From: Pseudomonas putida
Lineage (GTDB): Bacteria; Pseudomonadota; Gammaproteobacteria; Pseudomonadales; Pseudomonadaceae
Reading direction: 5' to 3'
NCBI RefSeq assembly: GCF_026625125.1
Contig: NZ_CP113097.1
Location: 5,380,001 to 5,444,000, forward strand
DNA: 64,000 bases
Shown here: positions 1 to 8,730 of the stretch, piece by piece
Position numbering within the stretch: position 1 is the stretch's first letter
Layout of the letters: each line of letters begins with the position of its first letter
The notes under the pieces: model-generated
What the model was told of the DNA's origin: nothing
Databases searched by the model: none
The model's input: the letters and a program-made list of their open reading frames with translations, nothing else
Position numbers and translations under genes: made by a program

Positions 1-1223
1 CGCAGAACGATGCCGACGCCTACAGCTACTCGGGTGCGTTGTGCCGGGCCAACCAGGGCCTGATGGAATTCGTCGAGATGTTCAAGGCGCCCATCAAAGT
101 CCTGCACCCACTGCTGACCGCCACCCAGGAAGGCAACTACAACAGTACCGAAGGCCTGGGCGCGATCCCTTATTCAGGGATCCTGCTGGCCCACTCCAAC
201 GAATCGGAGTGGCACACCTTCCGCAACAACAAGAACAATGAGGCGTTCATCGACCGGATCTACATCGTCAAGGTGCCGTACTGCCTGCGCGTGAGCGACG
301 AGATCAAGATCTACGACAAGCTGCTGGTCAACAGTTCGCTGGCCAAGGCCCATTGCGCACCCGATACGCTCAAGATGCTCGCTCAGTTCACCGTACTCTC
401 ACGCCTCAAAGAGCCGGAGAACTCCAACATCTACTCCAAGATGCGGGTCTACGATGGCGAAAACCTCAAGGATACCGACCCCAAAGCCAAGTCGATCCAG
501 GAGTACCGCGATTCAGCGGGTGTCGATGAAGGCATGAACGGCCTGTCCACCCGTTTCGCCTTCAAGATCCTCTCCAAGGTGTTCAACTTCGACCCGCACG
601 AAGTGGCGGCCAACCCGGTGCACCTGCTCTATGTGCTGGAACAGCAGATCGAACAGGAGCAGTTCCCAGCTGAAGTGCGCGAACGCTACCTGCGCTACCT
701 GAAGGAATACCTGGCGCCCCGCTACATCGAGTTCATCGGCAAAGAAATCCAGACCGCCTACCTGGAGTCCTACAGCGAATACGGTCAGAACATCTTCGAC
801 CGCTACGTGCTGTACGCCGATTTCTGGATCCAGGATCAGGAATACCGCGATCCGGAAACGGGCGAAATCCTCAACCGCATTGCCCTGAACGAAGAGCTGG
901 AAAAGATCGAAAAACCGGCCGGCATCAGCAATCCGAAGGATTTCCGCAACGAAATCGTCAACTTCGTACTGCGTGCCCGTGCCAATAACAACGGCAAGAA
1001 TCCTAGCTGGCTCAGCTACGAGAAGCTGCGGGTGGTGATCGAGAAGAAAATGTTCTCCAACACCGAGGACCTGCTGCCGGTCATCAGTTTCAACGCCAAG
1101 GCCAGCAAAGAAGATCAACAGAAACACAACGACTTCGTCACGCGGATGGTGGAGCGTGGCTACACCGACAAACAGGTACGCCTGCTGTCGGAATGGTACC
1201 TGCGGGTCAGGAAATCGCAATAA
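1..1223 (+). CDS. prkA: PrkA serine protein kinase (5' end outside window)
   Basis: This is the C-terminal part (about 406 codons, open from the window edge in the frame beginning at base 3) of the PrkA/YeaG serine kinase family, whose members are about 640 residues. The AAA+ ATPase region lies upstream of the window; what remains is the rest of the core and the PrkA C-terminal kinase-like domain, ending in SEWYLRVRKSQ. The gene is followed by yeaH and spoVR on the same strand, the conserved stress/stationary-phase trio of proteobacteria. The substrate in Pseudomonas cannot be read from the sequence. Identification is by recognised family sequence and by this neighbourhood. Confidence 0.93.
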   Translation, partial: QNDADAYSYSGALCRANQGLMEFVEMFKAPIKVLHPLLTATQEGNYNSTEGLGAIPYSGILLAHSNESEWHTFRNNKNNEAFIDRIYIVKVPYCLRVSDEIKIYDKLLVNSSLAKAHCAPDTLKMLAQFTVLSRLKEPENSNIYSKMRVYDGENLKDTDPKAKSIQEYRDSAGVDEGMNGLSTRFAFKILSKVFNFDPHEVAANPVHLLYVLEQQIEQEQFPAEVRERYLRYLKEYLAPRYIEFIGKEIQTAYLESYSEYGQNIFDRYVLYADFWIQDQEYRDPETGEILNRIALNEELEKIEKPAGISNPKDFRNEIVNFVLRARANNNGKNPSWLSYEKLRVVIEKKMFSNTEDLLPVISFNAKASKEDQQKHNDFVTRMVERGYTDKQVRLLSEWYLRVRKSQ

Positions 1224-1400
1224 AGCGGCAAGCTGCCCCTGCAGCAAGCTCCAAGCCGCCAGCGGCACGCTGCAAGCTGTCCGATGCTCGGTTGAACCCC
1301 GACGCTACAGCTTGCAGCCACGCTGGCTGCTCTTTCTTGAAGCTTGTGGCTTGAAGCTTGTGGCTTGCAGTTGCAGCTGCATCCAGTCACCGGAGGGACC
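1224..1400. repeat. Structured prkA-yeaH spacer with inverted and tandem repeats
   Basis: The 177-base gap holds a perfect 12-base inverted repeat (GCTGCAAGCTGT at 1269-1280 and its complement at 1307-1318, 26-base loop). It also holds a tandem duplication of the 14-mer CTTGAAGCTTGTGG (1336-1349 and 1350-1363), followed by a partial third copy. No coding signal is seen. It may be an mRNA-stability or partial termination element that makes prkA expression differ from that of yeaH-spoVR; this role is inference. Confidence 0.6.
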
Positions 1401-2672
1401 ATGAGCTACGTTATCGACCGACGCCTGAACGGCAAGAACAAAAGCACGGTCAATCGCCAGCGTTTCTTGCGGCGTTACCGTGAACACATCAAGAAAGCCG
1501 TCGAAGAGGCCGTAAGCCGTCGCTCCATCATGGACATGGAACACGGCGAGCAGATCAGCATCCCGGGACGCGACATCGACGAACCGGTGCTGCACCATGG
1601 CCGCGGCGGCAAGCAGACCATCGTGCATCCGGGCAACAAGGAATTCACCGCAGGCGAACATATCGCCCGGCCTCAGGGCGGGGGCGGTGGTGGTGGCCGC
1701 GGCAAAGCAGGCAACTCCGGCGAGGGCATGGATGACTTCGTATTCCAGATCACCCAGGAAGAGTTCCTCGAATTCATGTTCGAAGACCTCGAACTGCCCA
1801 ACCTGGTCAAACGTCACCTGACAGGTGCCGACACCTTCAAGACTGTGCGCGCCGGTATCGCCAACGAAGGCAACCCGTCGCGCATCAACATCGTGCGCAC
1901 CCTGCGCTCGGCCCATGCACGGCGTATCGCCTTGACCGGCAGCAGCCGTGCACTGCTTCGCGAGGCGCAGAAGGAACTGGCCCGTTTGAAGGTCGAGGAG
2001 CCGGACAACTTCACCGATATCCAGGAGGTCGAGCAAGAGATCGAGCGGCTCAAAGCCCGCATCAACCGCCTGCCGTTCCTCGACACCTTCGACCTCAAGT
2101 ACAACCTGCTGGTCAAGCAGCCCAACCCCAGCTCCAAGGCCGTGATGTTCTGCCTGATGGACGTGTCCGGCTCGATGACCCAGGCCACCAAGGACATCGC
2201 CAAGCGGTTCTTCATCCTGTTGTACCTGTTCCTCAAGCGCAACTATGACCGCATCGAGGTGGTGTTCATCCGCCACCACACCAGCGCCCGCGAAGTGGAC
2301 GAAGAAGAGTTCTTCTATTCCCGCGAGACCGGCGGCACCATCGTTTCCAGTGCACTGAAGATGATGCAGGAGATCATGGCCGAGCGTTACCCCGCCAGCG
2401 ACTGGAACATCTATGCCGCTCAGGCGTCCGACGGCGACAACTGGAACGACGATTCGCCCATTTGCCGTGAGATCCTCTCCAAACAGATCATGCCGCATGT
2501 GCAGTACTACACTTACGTGGAGATCACCCCCCGCGAGCATCAGGCGCTGTGGTACGAATACGAGCGTATCGGCGAAGCTTTCCCCGATACGTTCGCCCAG
2601 CAGCAGTTGGTTTCGGCCGGTGACATTTACCCGGTCTTCCGTGAACTCTTCCAGCGCAGGTTAGCCACATGA
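1401..2672 (+). CDS. yeaH: YeaH/UPF0229 family protein with VWA-like domain
   Basis: A 423-residue protein of the UPF0229 (YeaH) family, the usual partner of PrkA. The ATG at 1401 is chosen because GGAGGG lies 8-9 bases upstream and the protein then begins [15 protein letters not shown], the family start. A glycine-rich stretch lies near residue 95, and a MIDAS-like DVSGS motif of a von Willebrand A domain lies near residue 253, suggesting metal-dependent protein binding. The stop overlaps the start of the next gene by four bases (ATGA), so the two are translationally coupled. The biochemical role is unknown in the family. Confidence 0.93.
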
Positions 2673-4237
2673 CCGCCAGAGCACAGAGACGCCAACCCAT
2701 TTCCACCGGGTCCGAGTGGACGTTCGAGCTGATCCAGACCTACGATCGGGAAATCAGCCGTCTGGCCGAACGTTATGCCCTGGACACCTACCCCAATCAG
2801 ATCGAAGTGATCACGGCCGAGCAGATGATGGACGCGTATGCATCCGTCGGCATGCCGCTGGGCTATCACCACTGGTCCTACGGTAAACAGTTTCTCAGCA
2901 CCGAGAAGTCCTACAGCCGTGGCCAGATGGGCCTGGCATACGAAATCGTGATCAACTCCGACCCGTGCATCGCCTACCTGATGGAAGAAAACACCATGTG
3001 CATGCAGGCACTGGTGATCGCCCACGCCTGCTATGGCCATAACAGCTTCTTCAAAGGCAACTACCTGTTCCGCACATGGACCGATGCCAGTTCGATCATC
3101 GACTACCTGGTGTTCGCCAAGCAGTACATCGCCCAATGCGAAGAGCGCCACGGCATCGATGCTGTCGAGGACCTGATCGACTCCTGCCACGCCTTGATGA
3201 ACTACGGCGTGGACCGCTACAAACGCCCCTACCCGATCTCCGCCGAAGAGGAGCGGCGCCGCCAGAAGGAGCGCGAGGAGCACCTGCAACGCCAGATCAA
3301 CGACCTGTGGCGCACCATTCCCAAAGGCGCGGAAAAAGGCGGCGAGCGTGATGATGCACGCTTCCCCGCCGAACCCCAGGAAAACATCCTTTATTTCATC
3401 GAAAAACACGCACCCTTGCTCGAGCCCTGGCAGCGCGAAGTGGTGCGTATCGTGCGCAAGATCGCGCAGTACTTCTACCCGCAACGCCAGACCCAGGTCA
3501 TGAACGAAGGCTGGGCGACCTTCTGGCACTACACCCTGATGAACGACCTGTACGACGAAGGCCTGGTCACCGACGGTTTCATCATGGAATTTCTTCAGTC
3601 GCACACCAGCGTGGTGTTCCAGCCCGGCTTCGACAGCCCCTACTACAGCGGCATAAACCCTTATGCCCTGGGCTTCGCCATGTACACCGACATCCGCCGC
3701 ATGTGCGAAAACCCTACCGAGGAAGATCGACGCTGGTTCCCCGACATTGCCGGCAGTGACTGGTTGTCGACCATCAAGTTCGCCATGAGCAGCTTCAAGG
3801 ACGAGAGTTTCATCCTGCAATACCTGTCTCCCAAGGTGATCCGCGACCTCAAGCTGTTCAGCATCCTGGATGACGACCAGCGCGACGACCTGCTGGTGCC
3901 GGCGATCCATGACGAAGCCGGCTACCGGGCCATACGCGAGCAACTCGCAGCCCAGTACAACCTGGGCAACCGCGAACCCAACGTACAGATCTGGAGCATC
4001 GACCGTCGTGGCGACCGGTCCCTGACCTTGCGCCACCAGCAGCACAACCGCAAACCGCTGGGTGATTCCACCGATGAGGTGCTCAAGCACCTGCACCGCC
4101 TCTGGGGCTTCGATATCCACCTGGAAACCGTGCAAGGCGATCAGGTGGTCAAGACCCACCACATGCCACCGCGGGGCGAGCACGGCGAAGCCGGCGACTA
4201 TGGCCGAATGGACCTGGCCGTCATCCACCACCTCTAG
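2669..4237 (+). CDS. SpoVR family protein (YcgB-like)
   Basis: A 522-residue SpoVR/YcgB-family protein, third gene of the prkA-yeaH-spoVR unit. It is full length, and its ATG overlaps the yeaH stop. The hallmark segment [14 protein letters not shown] lies near residue 277, and the conserved HEPNVQIW-type region is present as [19 protein letters not shown] near residue 436. The family is associated with sporulation cortex in Bacillus and with stress survival in Gram-negatives, but no reaction is established. It is presumably co-regulated with prkA; no separate promoter is seen. Confidence 0.93.
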
Positions 4238-4295
4238 CCTGCACCCCACCCTTGCTGCCGACAGGTTATCCTGTGGGCAGTAATGGAGGCTGCAC

Positions 4296-5408
4296 ATGCA
4301 AATCTACAAAGTCGGCGGCGCCGTGCGCGACCGCCTGCTCGGGCTCCCCGTCAGTGACATCGATTGGCTGGTCGTGGGTACCAGCGTCGAAGAAATGCAC
4401 GCCAAGGGCTTTCGCCCAGTCGGCGCTGATTTCCCGGTTTTCCTGCACCCCAAGACGGGCGAGGAATATGCCTTGGCGCGCACAGAGCGCAAGAGCGGGC
4501 GCGGCTATGGCGGTTTTACCTTCCATGCCAGCCCCGAGGTGACCCTTGAGGAAGACCTGATCCGGCGTGACCTCACCATCAACGCCATGGCCGAGGATGA
4601 TCAGGGACAGGTGCTGGACCCCTTTAACGGCCAAGCCGATCTTGAGCAGCGCATTTTACGCCACGTGTCTCCGGCATTCGCCGAAGACCCCTTGCGCGTG
4701 CTGCGTGTTGCCCGCTTCGCCGCACGCTATGCCCCGTTGGGGTTCAGGGTCGCCGATGAAACACTGGAGCTGATGAAGCAGATCGCGAGTTCTGGCGAAC
4801 TGCAGGCGCTCACGGCTGAACGCAGCTGGAAAGAGATCGAGCGCGCGCTGATGGAAGACGAGCCACAGGTGTTCATCAACGTGCTGCGCGACTGCACAGC
4901 CCTTGAACGACTGATGCCTGAGCTTGAGGGAGGTGCGGCTTCGCTGGCTGCCTTGACGCAAGCAGCCAAACACCATCAGCCACTGCATATTCGCTGGGCC
5001 TGCCTGCTGCATGACCTGAGCACAACTGCAATCAAGGCACTGAACCAACGCTTCAAGGCGCCGCGTGAATGCCAGGAGATGGCCATGCTGGTGAGCGAAT
5101 GCGCCAGTCTCGGCCACAAGGCCTTGGAGCTCGACCCTGAAGCGATGTTGGCGCTACTTCAGAAGTTCGACGTGTATCGGCGGCCACAGCGCTTCGAGGA
5201 TTTCATTGCCGTGTGCCAGATGGTTGCACACGCGAACGCAGAGGCTTATCCACAGGCGGATTACCTGCGCGCCGCGGCAGCGGCGGCCAGAGCGGTAGAA
5301 GCGAAGCCGCTGGTAGAAGCAGGGCTGACCGGGCAGGCATTGGGAGAGGCGCTGAGGCACAAGCGCCTGGAGGCACTGAAAGCCTACAAGACCACGGCCG
5401 TAAACTGA
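4296..5408 (+). CDS. cca: CCA tRNA nucleotidyltransferase
   Basis: A 370-residue class II nucleotidyltransferase that builds or repairs the 3' CCA of tRNA using CTP and ATP. The N terminus carries the GGAVRD motif (residues 7-12) and the catalytic carboxylates D21 and D23 in SDIDW. The basic [10 protein letters not shown] segment near residue 90 and an HD-type motif (CLLHDLS) near residue 245 fit the gammaproteobacterial multifunctional form. The gene stands alone and converges on folK across a strong hairpin. Confidence 0.95.
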   Translation: MQIYKVGGAVRDRLLGLPVSDIDWLVVGTSVEEMHAKGFRPVGADFPVFLHPKTGEEYALARTERKSGRGYGGFTFHASPEVTLEEDLIRRDLTINAMAEDDQGQVLDPFNGQADLEQRILRHVSPAFAEDPLRVLRVARFAARYAPLGFRVADETLELMKQIASSGELQALTAERSWKEIERALMEDEPQVFINVLRDCTALERLMPELEGGAASLAALTQAAKHHQPLHIRWACLLHDLSTTAIKALNQRFKAPRECQEMAMLVSECASLGHKALELDPEAMLALLQKFDVYRRPQRFEDFIAVCQMVAHANAEAYPQADYLRAAAAAARAVEAKPLVEAGLTGQALGEALRHKRLEALKAYKTTAVN

Positions 5409-5417
5409 TCGCTCAGT

Positions 5418-5452
5418 GGCTCGTACTTACCCACGTAGGGTCAGTACGAGCC
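5418..5452. terminator. Long hairpin between convergent cca and folK
   Basis: A perfect 10-base inverted repeat (GGCTCGTACT at 5418-5427, complement at 5443-5452) encloses a second 4-base stem (ACCC/GGGT) with a 5-base loop. It lies 9 bases after cca and 15 before the folK stop. There is no T-tract, so it is either a bidirectional, non-canonical terminator or a 3' end stabiliser. Confidence 0.6.
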
Positions 5453-5467
5453 GCGAAGCACCCGGGC

Positions 5468-5977
5468 TCAGGCGCTGGTAAGCTGCAAACCGCGCCATTC
5501 AAAGGCAACCGGCGCCAGCACCTGGTCGATATTGGCTTCCTGCCACAACCGGGCCATGCTTTTACCCTCTCCCGGGTGTACCAGCTCGGGCGCCAGCAGC
5601 GCCAATGGCCATAGCACGAAAGCGTTCTTCAGAATCTCGGCCCTGGGCAATACCAGCCCATCGAATGTGCCATGCAGATCGTCATACATCAGCACGTCGA
5701 TATCCAGCGGCAGGCCCTTGCGGTCGGGCGCGTAGCGGCCATTGTCAGCCTCGATGAACTTGAGCCGGCGGTCCAGCTCCATCAACCCAAGGTCTGTCTT
5801 GCCCGTCACCACGAAGTTGATGAATGGACCGCTCTTGATCCCCACCGGCTGGCTTTCGAACGCCGGAGAACAACGCAGGTCGCAGAGGATCGCCGCCAAT
5901 GCATCGAGCCCGGCGCACAGGTGCGCATGGCGGTCGATGTTGCTGCCCAGGCCCAGGTAAACCGTGCTCAGAGACAT
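5468..5977 (-). CDS. folK: 2-amino-4-hydroxy-6-hydroxymethyldihydropteridine pyrophosphokinase
   Basis: A 169-residue HPPK, which transfers pyrophosphate from ATP to 6-hydroxymethyl-dihydropterin in folate synthesis. The start at 5977 gives [13 protein letters not shown], the family N terminus. The metal-binding LPLDIDVLMYDDL region near residue 95 carries the paired aspartates, and the preceding RYAPDRKG stretch matches the usual R-x-x-x-x-x-G loop. It follows folB with a 10-base overlap, giving a folB-folK pair that covers two consecutive folate steps. The length is normal for the family. Confidence 0.94.
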   Translation of the reverse strand: MSLSTVYLGLGSNIDRHAHLCAGLDALAAILCDLRCSPAFESQPVGIKSGPFINFVVTGKTDLGLMELDRRLKFIEADNGRYAPDRKGLPLDIDVLMYDDLHGTFDGLVLPRAEILKNAFVLWPLALLAPELVHPGEGKSMARLWQEANIDQVLAPVAFEWRGLQLTSA

Positions 5978-6324
5978 CCGCGCTCGATCTCCACACCAAC
6001 ACCGCCACGGGCCGCAGGCACCGCGCCCGGCTTGGTCAGCTTGAGCCGCACCCAAGGGATGTGGAACTCTGCCATCAGGACCGCGACCAGCCGCTCGGCG
6101 AACGTCTCGACCAGCTCGAAACGCGCCTGCTCGGCAAACGCCTGGATACGCGCCGAAACACTGGCATAGTCCAGCGCCAGGTTCAGATCATCGCCAGCCG
6201 CTGCCGGGCGATTGTCCCAGGCGAAACTCAGGTCCAGGCGCAGGCACTGGCGAATATCCCGTTCCCAGTCATAGGCACCGATGACGGTATCGACTTCCAG
6301 GCCTTCGATGAACACTCTGTCCAA
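5968..6324 (-). CDS. folB: Dihydroneopterin aldolase
   Basis: A 118-residue dihydroneopterin aldolase/epimerase starting [22 protein letters not shown]. The start is a TTG at 6322-6324, preceded by GGAGAGAAG at a sensible distance; no in-frame ATG gives a better N terminus, so a rare TTG start is preferred. The enzyme cleaves 7,8-dihydroneopterin to the pterin used by FolK, whose gene overlaps its end. Expression is likely from the divergent region shared with plsY. Confidence 0.92.
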   Translation of the reverse strand: MDRVFIEGLEVDTVIGAYDWERDIRQCLRLDLSFAWDNRPAAAGDDLNLALDYASVSARIQAFAEQARFELVETFAERLVAVLMAEFHIPWVRLKLTKPGAVPAARGGVGVEIERGCL

Positions 6325-6398
6325 GCACTTCTCTCCACAGCACGACAAGGGCGACTGGCGCCGTTAGAATCAGGGCGTCCTCGCCCGGAATAGTTAGC

Positions 6399-6968
6399 AT
6401 GTTTTGGTTACTGGCGCTGCTCGCCTACCTGCTCGGCTCGCTGTCCTTCGCCATCGTCCTAAGCCGCCTCTCGGGCAGCCCGGACCCGCGCTCCTGCGGC
6501 TCTGGCAATGCCGGCGCCACCAACATGCTACGCCTGGCGGGCCGCAAAATGGCGATCCTGACCCTGCTTGGCGACCTGTGCAAGGGCTTGCTGCCCGTCA
6601 TGCTGGCACGCCTGGCCGGGCTCGACCTGCAAGAGCAGGCCTGGGTAGGCGTCTGCGCGGTGCTCGGCCACCTGTTCCCAGTGTACTTCCGCTTCCAGGG
6701 TGGCAAGGGTGTGGCCACGGCGGCCGGCATGCTCATGGGCCTGTATTTCCCCGCCGCACTACTGGCCATCGCCGCCTGGCTGCTGACGTTCTACCTCACC
6801 CGCACCAGCTCACTGGCCGCGCTGATCGCCACACCACTGACCCTGCCACTGCTGGCCTGGCGCGAGCCAGCGGCCCTGCTGCCGATCAGCGTACTGACCG
6901 TGATGATCGTCTGGCGCCACCGCAATAACCTGCGCGACCTGCTAGCCGGGCGCGAACGCCACTTCTGA
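6399..6968 (+). CDS. plsY: Glycerol-3-phosphate acyltransferase PlsY
   Basis: A 189-residue integral membrane protein that uses acyl-phosphate to acylate glycerol-3-phosphate, the first step of phospholipid synthesis. Motifs seen are [11 protein letters not shown] (about residues 37-47) and [10 protein letters not shown] (about 105-114), with several hydrophobic membrane segments between them. It is divergent from folB and converges on tsaD with 16 bases between the stops. The length is typical. Confidence 0.94.
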   Translation: MFWLLALLAYLLGSLSFAIVLSRLSGSPDPRSCGSGNAGATNMLRLAGRKMAILTLLGDLCKGLLPVMLARLAGLDLQEQAWVGVCAVLGHLFPVYFRFQGGKGVATAAGMLMGLYFPAALLAIAAWLLTFYLTRTSSLAALIATPLTLPLLAWREPAALLPISVLTVMIVWRHRNNLRDLLAGRERHF

Positions 6969-6984
6969 CGCACACGCAAGCGGT

Positions 6985-8010
6985 TTACAACGGTGGCAAC
7001 TGCTCCATCGGCCAGCGTGCCTGCACGCTGATCGCCAGGTCCTGCTGCTGCCCGGCCAGCAACCGCTGGCAACCGGCGTAGGCGATCATTGCGCCGTTGT
7101 CGGTACAGAACTGGGGACGGGCGTAGTACACGTTGCCTTTGATACTGCCGAGCATGTCCTCCAGGGACGCACGCAATGCCTTGTTGGCGCTCACGCCACC
7201 GGCGATCACCAGGCGCTTGAGGCCGGTCTGCTTGAGTGCGCGCTTGCACTTGATGGTCAGAGTCTCCACCACCGCCTGCTGGAACGCCAGGGACACGTCG
7301 CAACGGGTTTGCTCGTTGTCGTCGCCAGCATCGCGGCACTGCTGCCAGGTGTTCAGGGCGAACGTCTTGAGGCCACTGAAACTGAAGGCCAGGCCCGGAC
7401 GGTCGGTCATCGGCCGCGGGAACACAAAACGCCCCGCCACGCCGCGCTCGGCCAGGCGAGCGATTTCCGGGCCACCTGGGTAATTGAGGCCGATCAGCTT
7501 GGCAGTCTTGTCGAACGCTTCGCCAGCAGCGTCATCCAGGCTCTCGCCCAGCAACTCGTATTGGCCGATGCCATCGACCCGAACCAGCTGGGTATGCCCC
7601 CCGGACACCAACAAAGCGACGAACGGAAACTGCGGAGGGTTCTCCTCAAGCATGGGCGCCAACAGATGGCCTTCCATATGGTGCACGCCGATCGCCGGGA
7701 TATCCCATGCGAACGCCAGCGCCTGGGCACAGGAGGCCCCCACCAGCAGCGCTCCGACCAGGCCAGGGCCTGCGGTGTAGGCGATGGCGTCGATCTCGGT
7801 AGCCACGCAGCCCGCCTCGTCCAGCACCTGGCGGATCAGGGGCAGCATGCGCTTGACGTGGTCGCGCGAGGCAAGCTCGGGTACCACCCCACCAAACACG
7901 CGGTGCAGGTCGATCTGGCTGAACAGCGCATCGGCCAACAAACCGCGCTCGCTGTCGTATAATGCGACGCCGGTTTCGTCGCAGGATGTTTCCAATCCCA
8001 GTACTAGCAT
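6985..8010 (-). CDS. tsaD: tRNA N6-adenosine threonylcarbamoyltransferase TsaD
   Basis: A 341-residue ASKHA-fold protein that transfers threonylcarbamoyl to A37 of ANN-decoding tRNAs. It starts [19 protein letters not shown] and carries the metal-binding HMEGH motif (about residues 111-115), plus glycine-rich ATP-site segments such as SGGHTQLV. It is divergent from rpsU, the classic arrangement at the head of the macromolecular-synthesis operon. Formerly called gcp or ygjD. Confidence 0.96.
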   Translation of the reverse strand: MLVLGLETSCDETGVALYDSERGLLADALFSQIDLHRVFGGVVPELASRDHVKRMLPLIRQVLDEAGCVATEIDAIAYTAGPGLVGALLVGASCAQALAFAWDIPAIGVHHMEGHLLAPMLEENPPQFPFVALLVSGGHTQLVRVDGIGQYELLGESLDDAAGEAFDKTAKLIGLNYPGGPEIARLAERGVAGRFVFPRPMTDRPGLAFSFSGLKTFALNTWQQCRDAGDDNEQTRCDVSLAFQQAVVETLTIKCKRALKQTGLKRLVIAGGVSANKALRASLEDMLGSIKGNVYYARPQFCTDNGAMIAYAGCQRLLAGQQQDLAISVQARWPMEQLPPL

Positions 8011-8114
8011 GGGCTCGTCCCTTGTGGGGGCTGATTTCGAAGCCGCGCATGATAGTCCCCGTGCCGGGTGCCGACCAGCGGTTTTCGATCAGAGGCTTTG
8101 CATTCCGGCTTGCT

Positions 8115-8137
8115 AAGGGTTAACATCCGCAACCCTT
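8115..8137. promoter_or_regulatory. Inverted repeat in the tsaD-rpsU divergent region
   Basis: AAGGGTT at 8115-8121 and AACCCTT at 8131-8137 form a perfect 7-base inverted repeat with a 9-base spacer, about 78 bases upstream of rpsU. It could be an operator or an RNA hairpin in the rpsU leader. I see no clean sigma-70 promoter pair around it, so its function is unassigned. Confidence 0.35.
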
Positions 8138-8214
8138 GAAAACCGACGTTCTCCAGCACACCTTTGTTTTGCCAGGAGCACGTCTACCCCGGTAATGAAT
8201 TAAGGTAGCCCTGG

Positions 8215-8430
8215 ATGCCAGCCGTCAAAGTTAAAGAGAACGAACCCTTCGACGTAGCTCTGCGTCGTTTCAAGCGCTCCTGCGAAAAAGCCGGTGTACT
8301 GGCTGAAGTTCGTAGCCGCGAGTTTTACGAGAAGCCGACCGCCGAGCGTAAGCGTAAAGCAGCTGCTGCTGTTAAGCGTCACGCCAAGAAAGTTCAGCGC
8401 GAACAGCGCCGCGCCGTTCGTCTGTACTAA
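8215..8430 (+). CDS. rpsU: 30S ribosomal protein S21
   Basis: A 71-residue, very basic ribosomal protein S21 ([20 protein letters not shown], ending in an arginine-rich tail and LY). Length and sequence are family standard. It is the first gene of the rpsU-dnaG-rpoD operon, divergent from tsaD. The separate leader and the hairpin downstream fit its much higher expression than dnaG. Confidence 0.97.
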   Translation: MPAVKVKENEPFDVALRRFKRSCEKAGVLAEVRSREFYEKPTAERKRKAAAAVKRHAKKVQREQRRAVRLY

Positions 8431-8730
8431 TACAGTACAGCCGTTCTACGCAAAGCTTCTGCCCTGCCCGGCTCACCGCCGGGCCGATGGCAGCGGTTTG
8501 TTTCAACCTTGAGCAGCTAGCTCAAGGCGCCCATCGCAACTTGCAATGGGCAAAGCGCATTACAACGTCAGAGCTGGTTCCGACCAGTCGTGCACGTCCT
8601 CACTGACGAGCCCCTGGTTGACCTGGAGGCTACCGACGAGCACACACTCCCTCGCACATCCCCTAGCAGCTCTTGCCCCAAACGGCGCGCTAGCGATTAG
8701 ACTTGCCAGTTGCCAGATGACGAGACTGCC
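8431..8730 (+). promoter_or_regulatory. rpsU-dnaG spacer with partial-terminator hairpin
   Basis: The 300-base gap carries no gene. A perfect hairpin lies at 8466-8484 (GCCCGGC, loop TCACC, GCCGGGC), followed by a weakly T-rich stretch. A second, weaker pairing (GCCCAT/ATGGGC) lies near 8530-8550. In other enterics and pseudomonads this region attenuates or processes the transcript so that dnaG is made less than rpsU; that function is inferred here from position. Confidence 0.5.

Noticed and set aside
1336..1363. Tandem CTTGAAGCTTGTGG copies considered as a CRISPR or minisatellite.
   Set aside because: Only two full adjacent copies with no spacers; no cas genes anywhere in the window.
2627..4297. 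Long open frame antisense to spoVR and others like it (e.g. 32896-34749, 36298-38136, 50958-52949).
   Set aside because: They are antisense shadows of well-supported genes in a GC-rich genome, with alanine/valine/histidine-rich translations that match no family.
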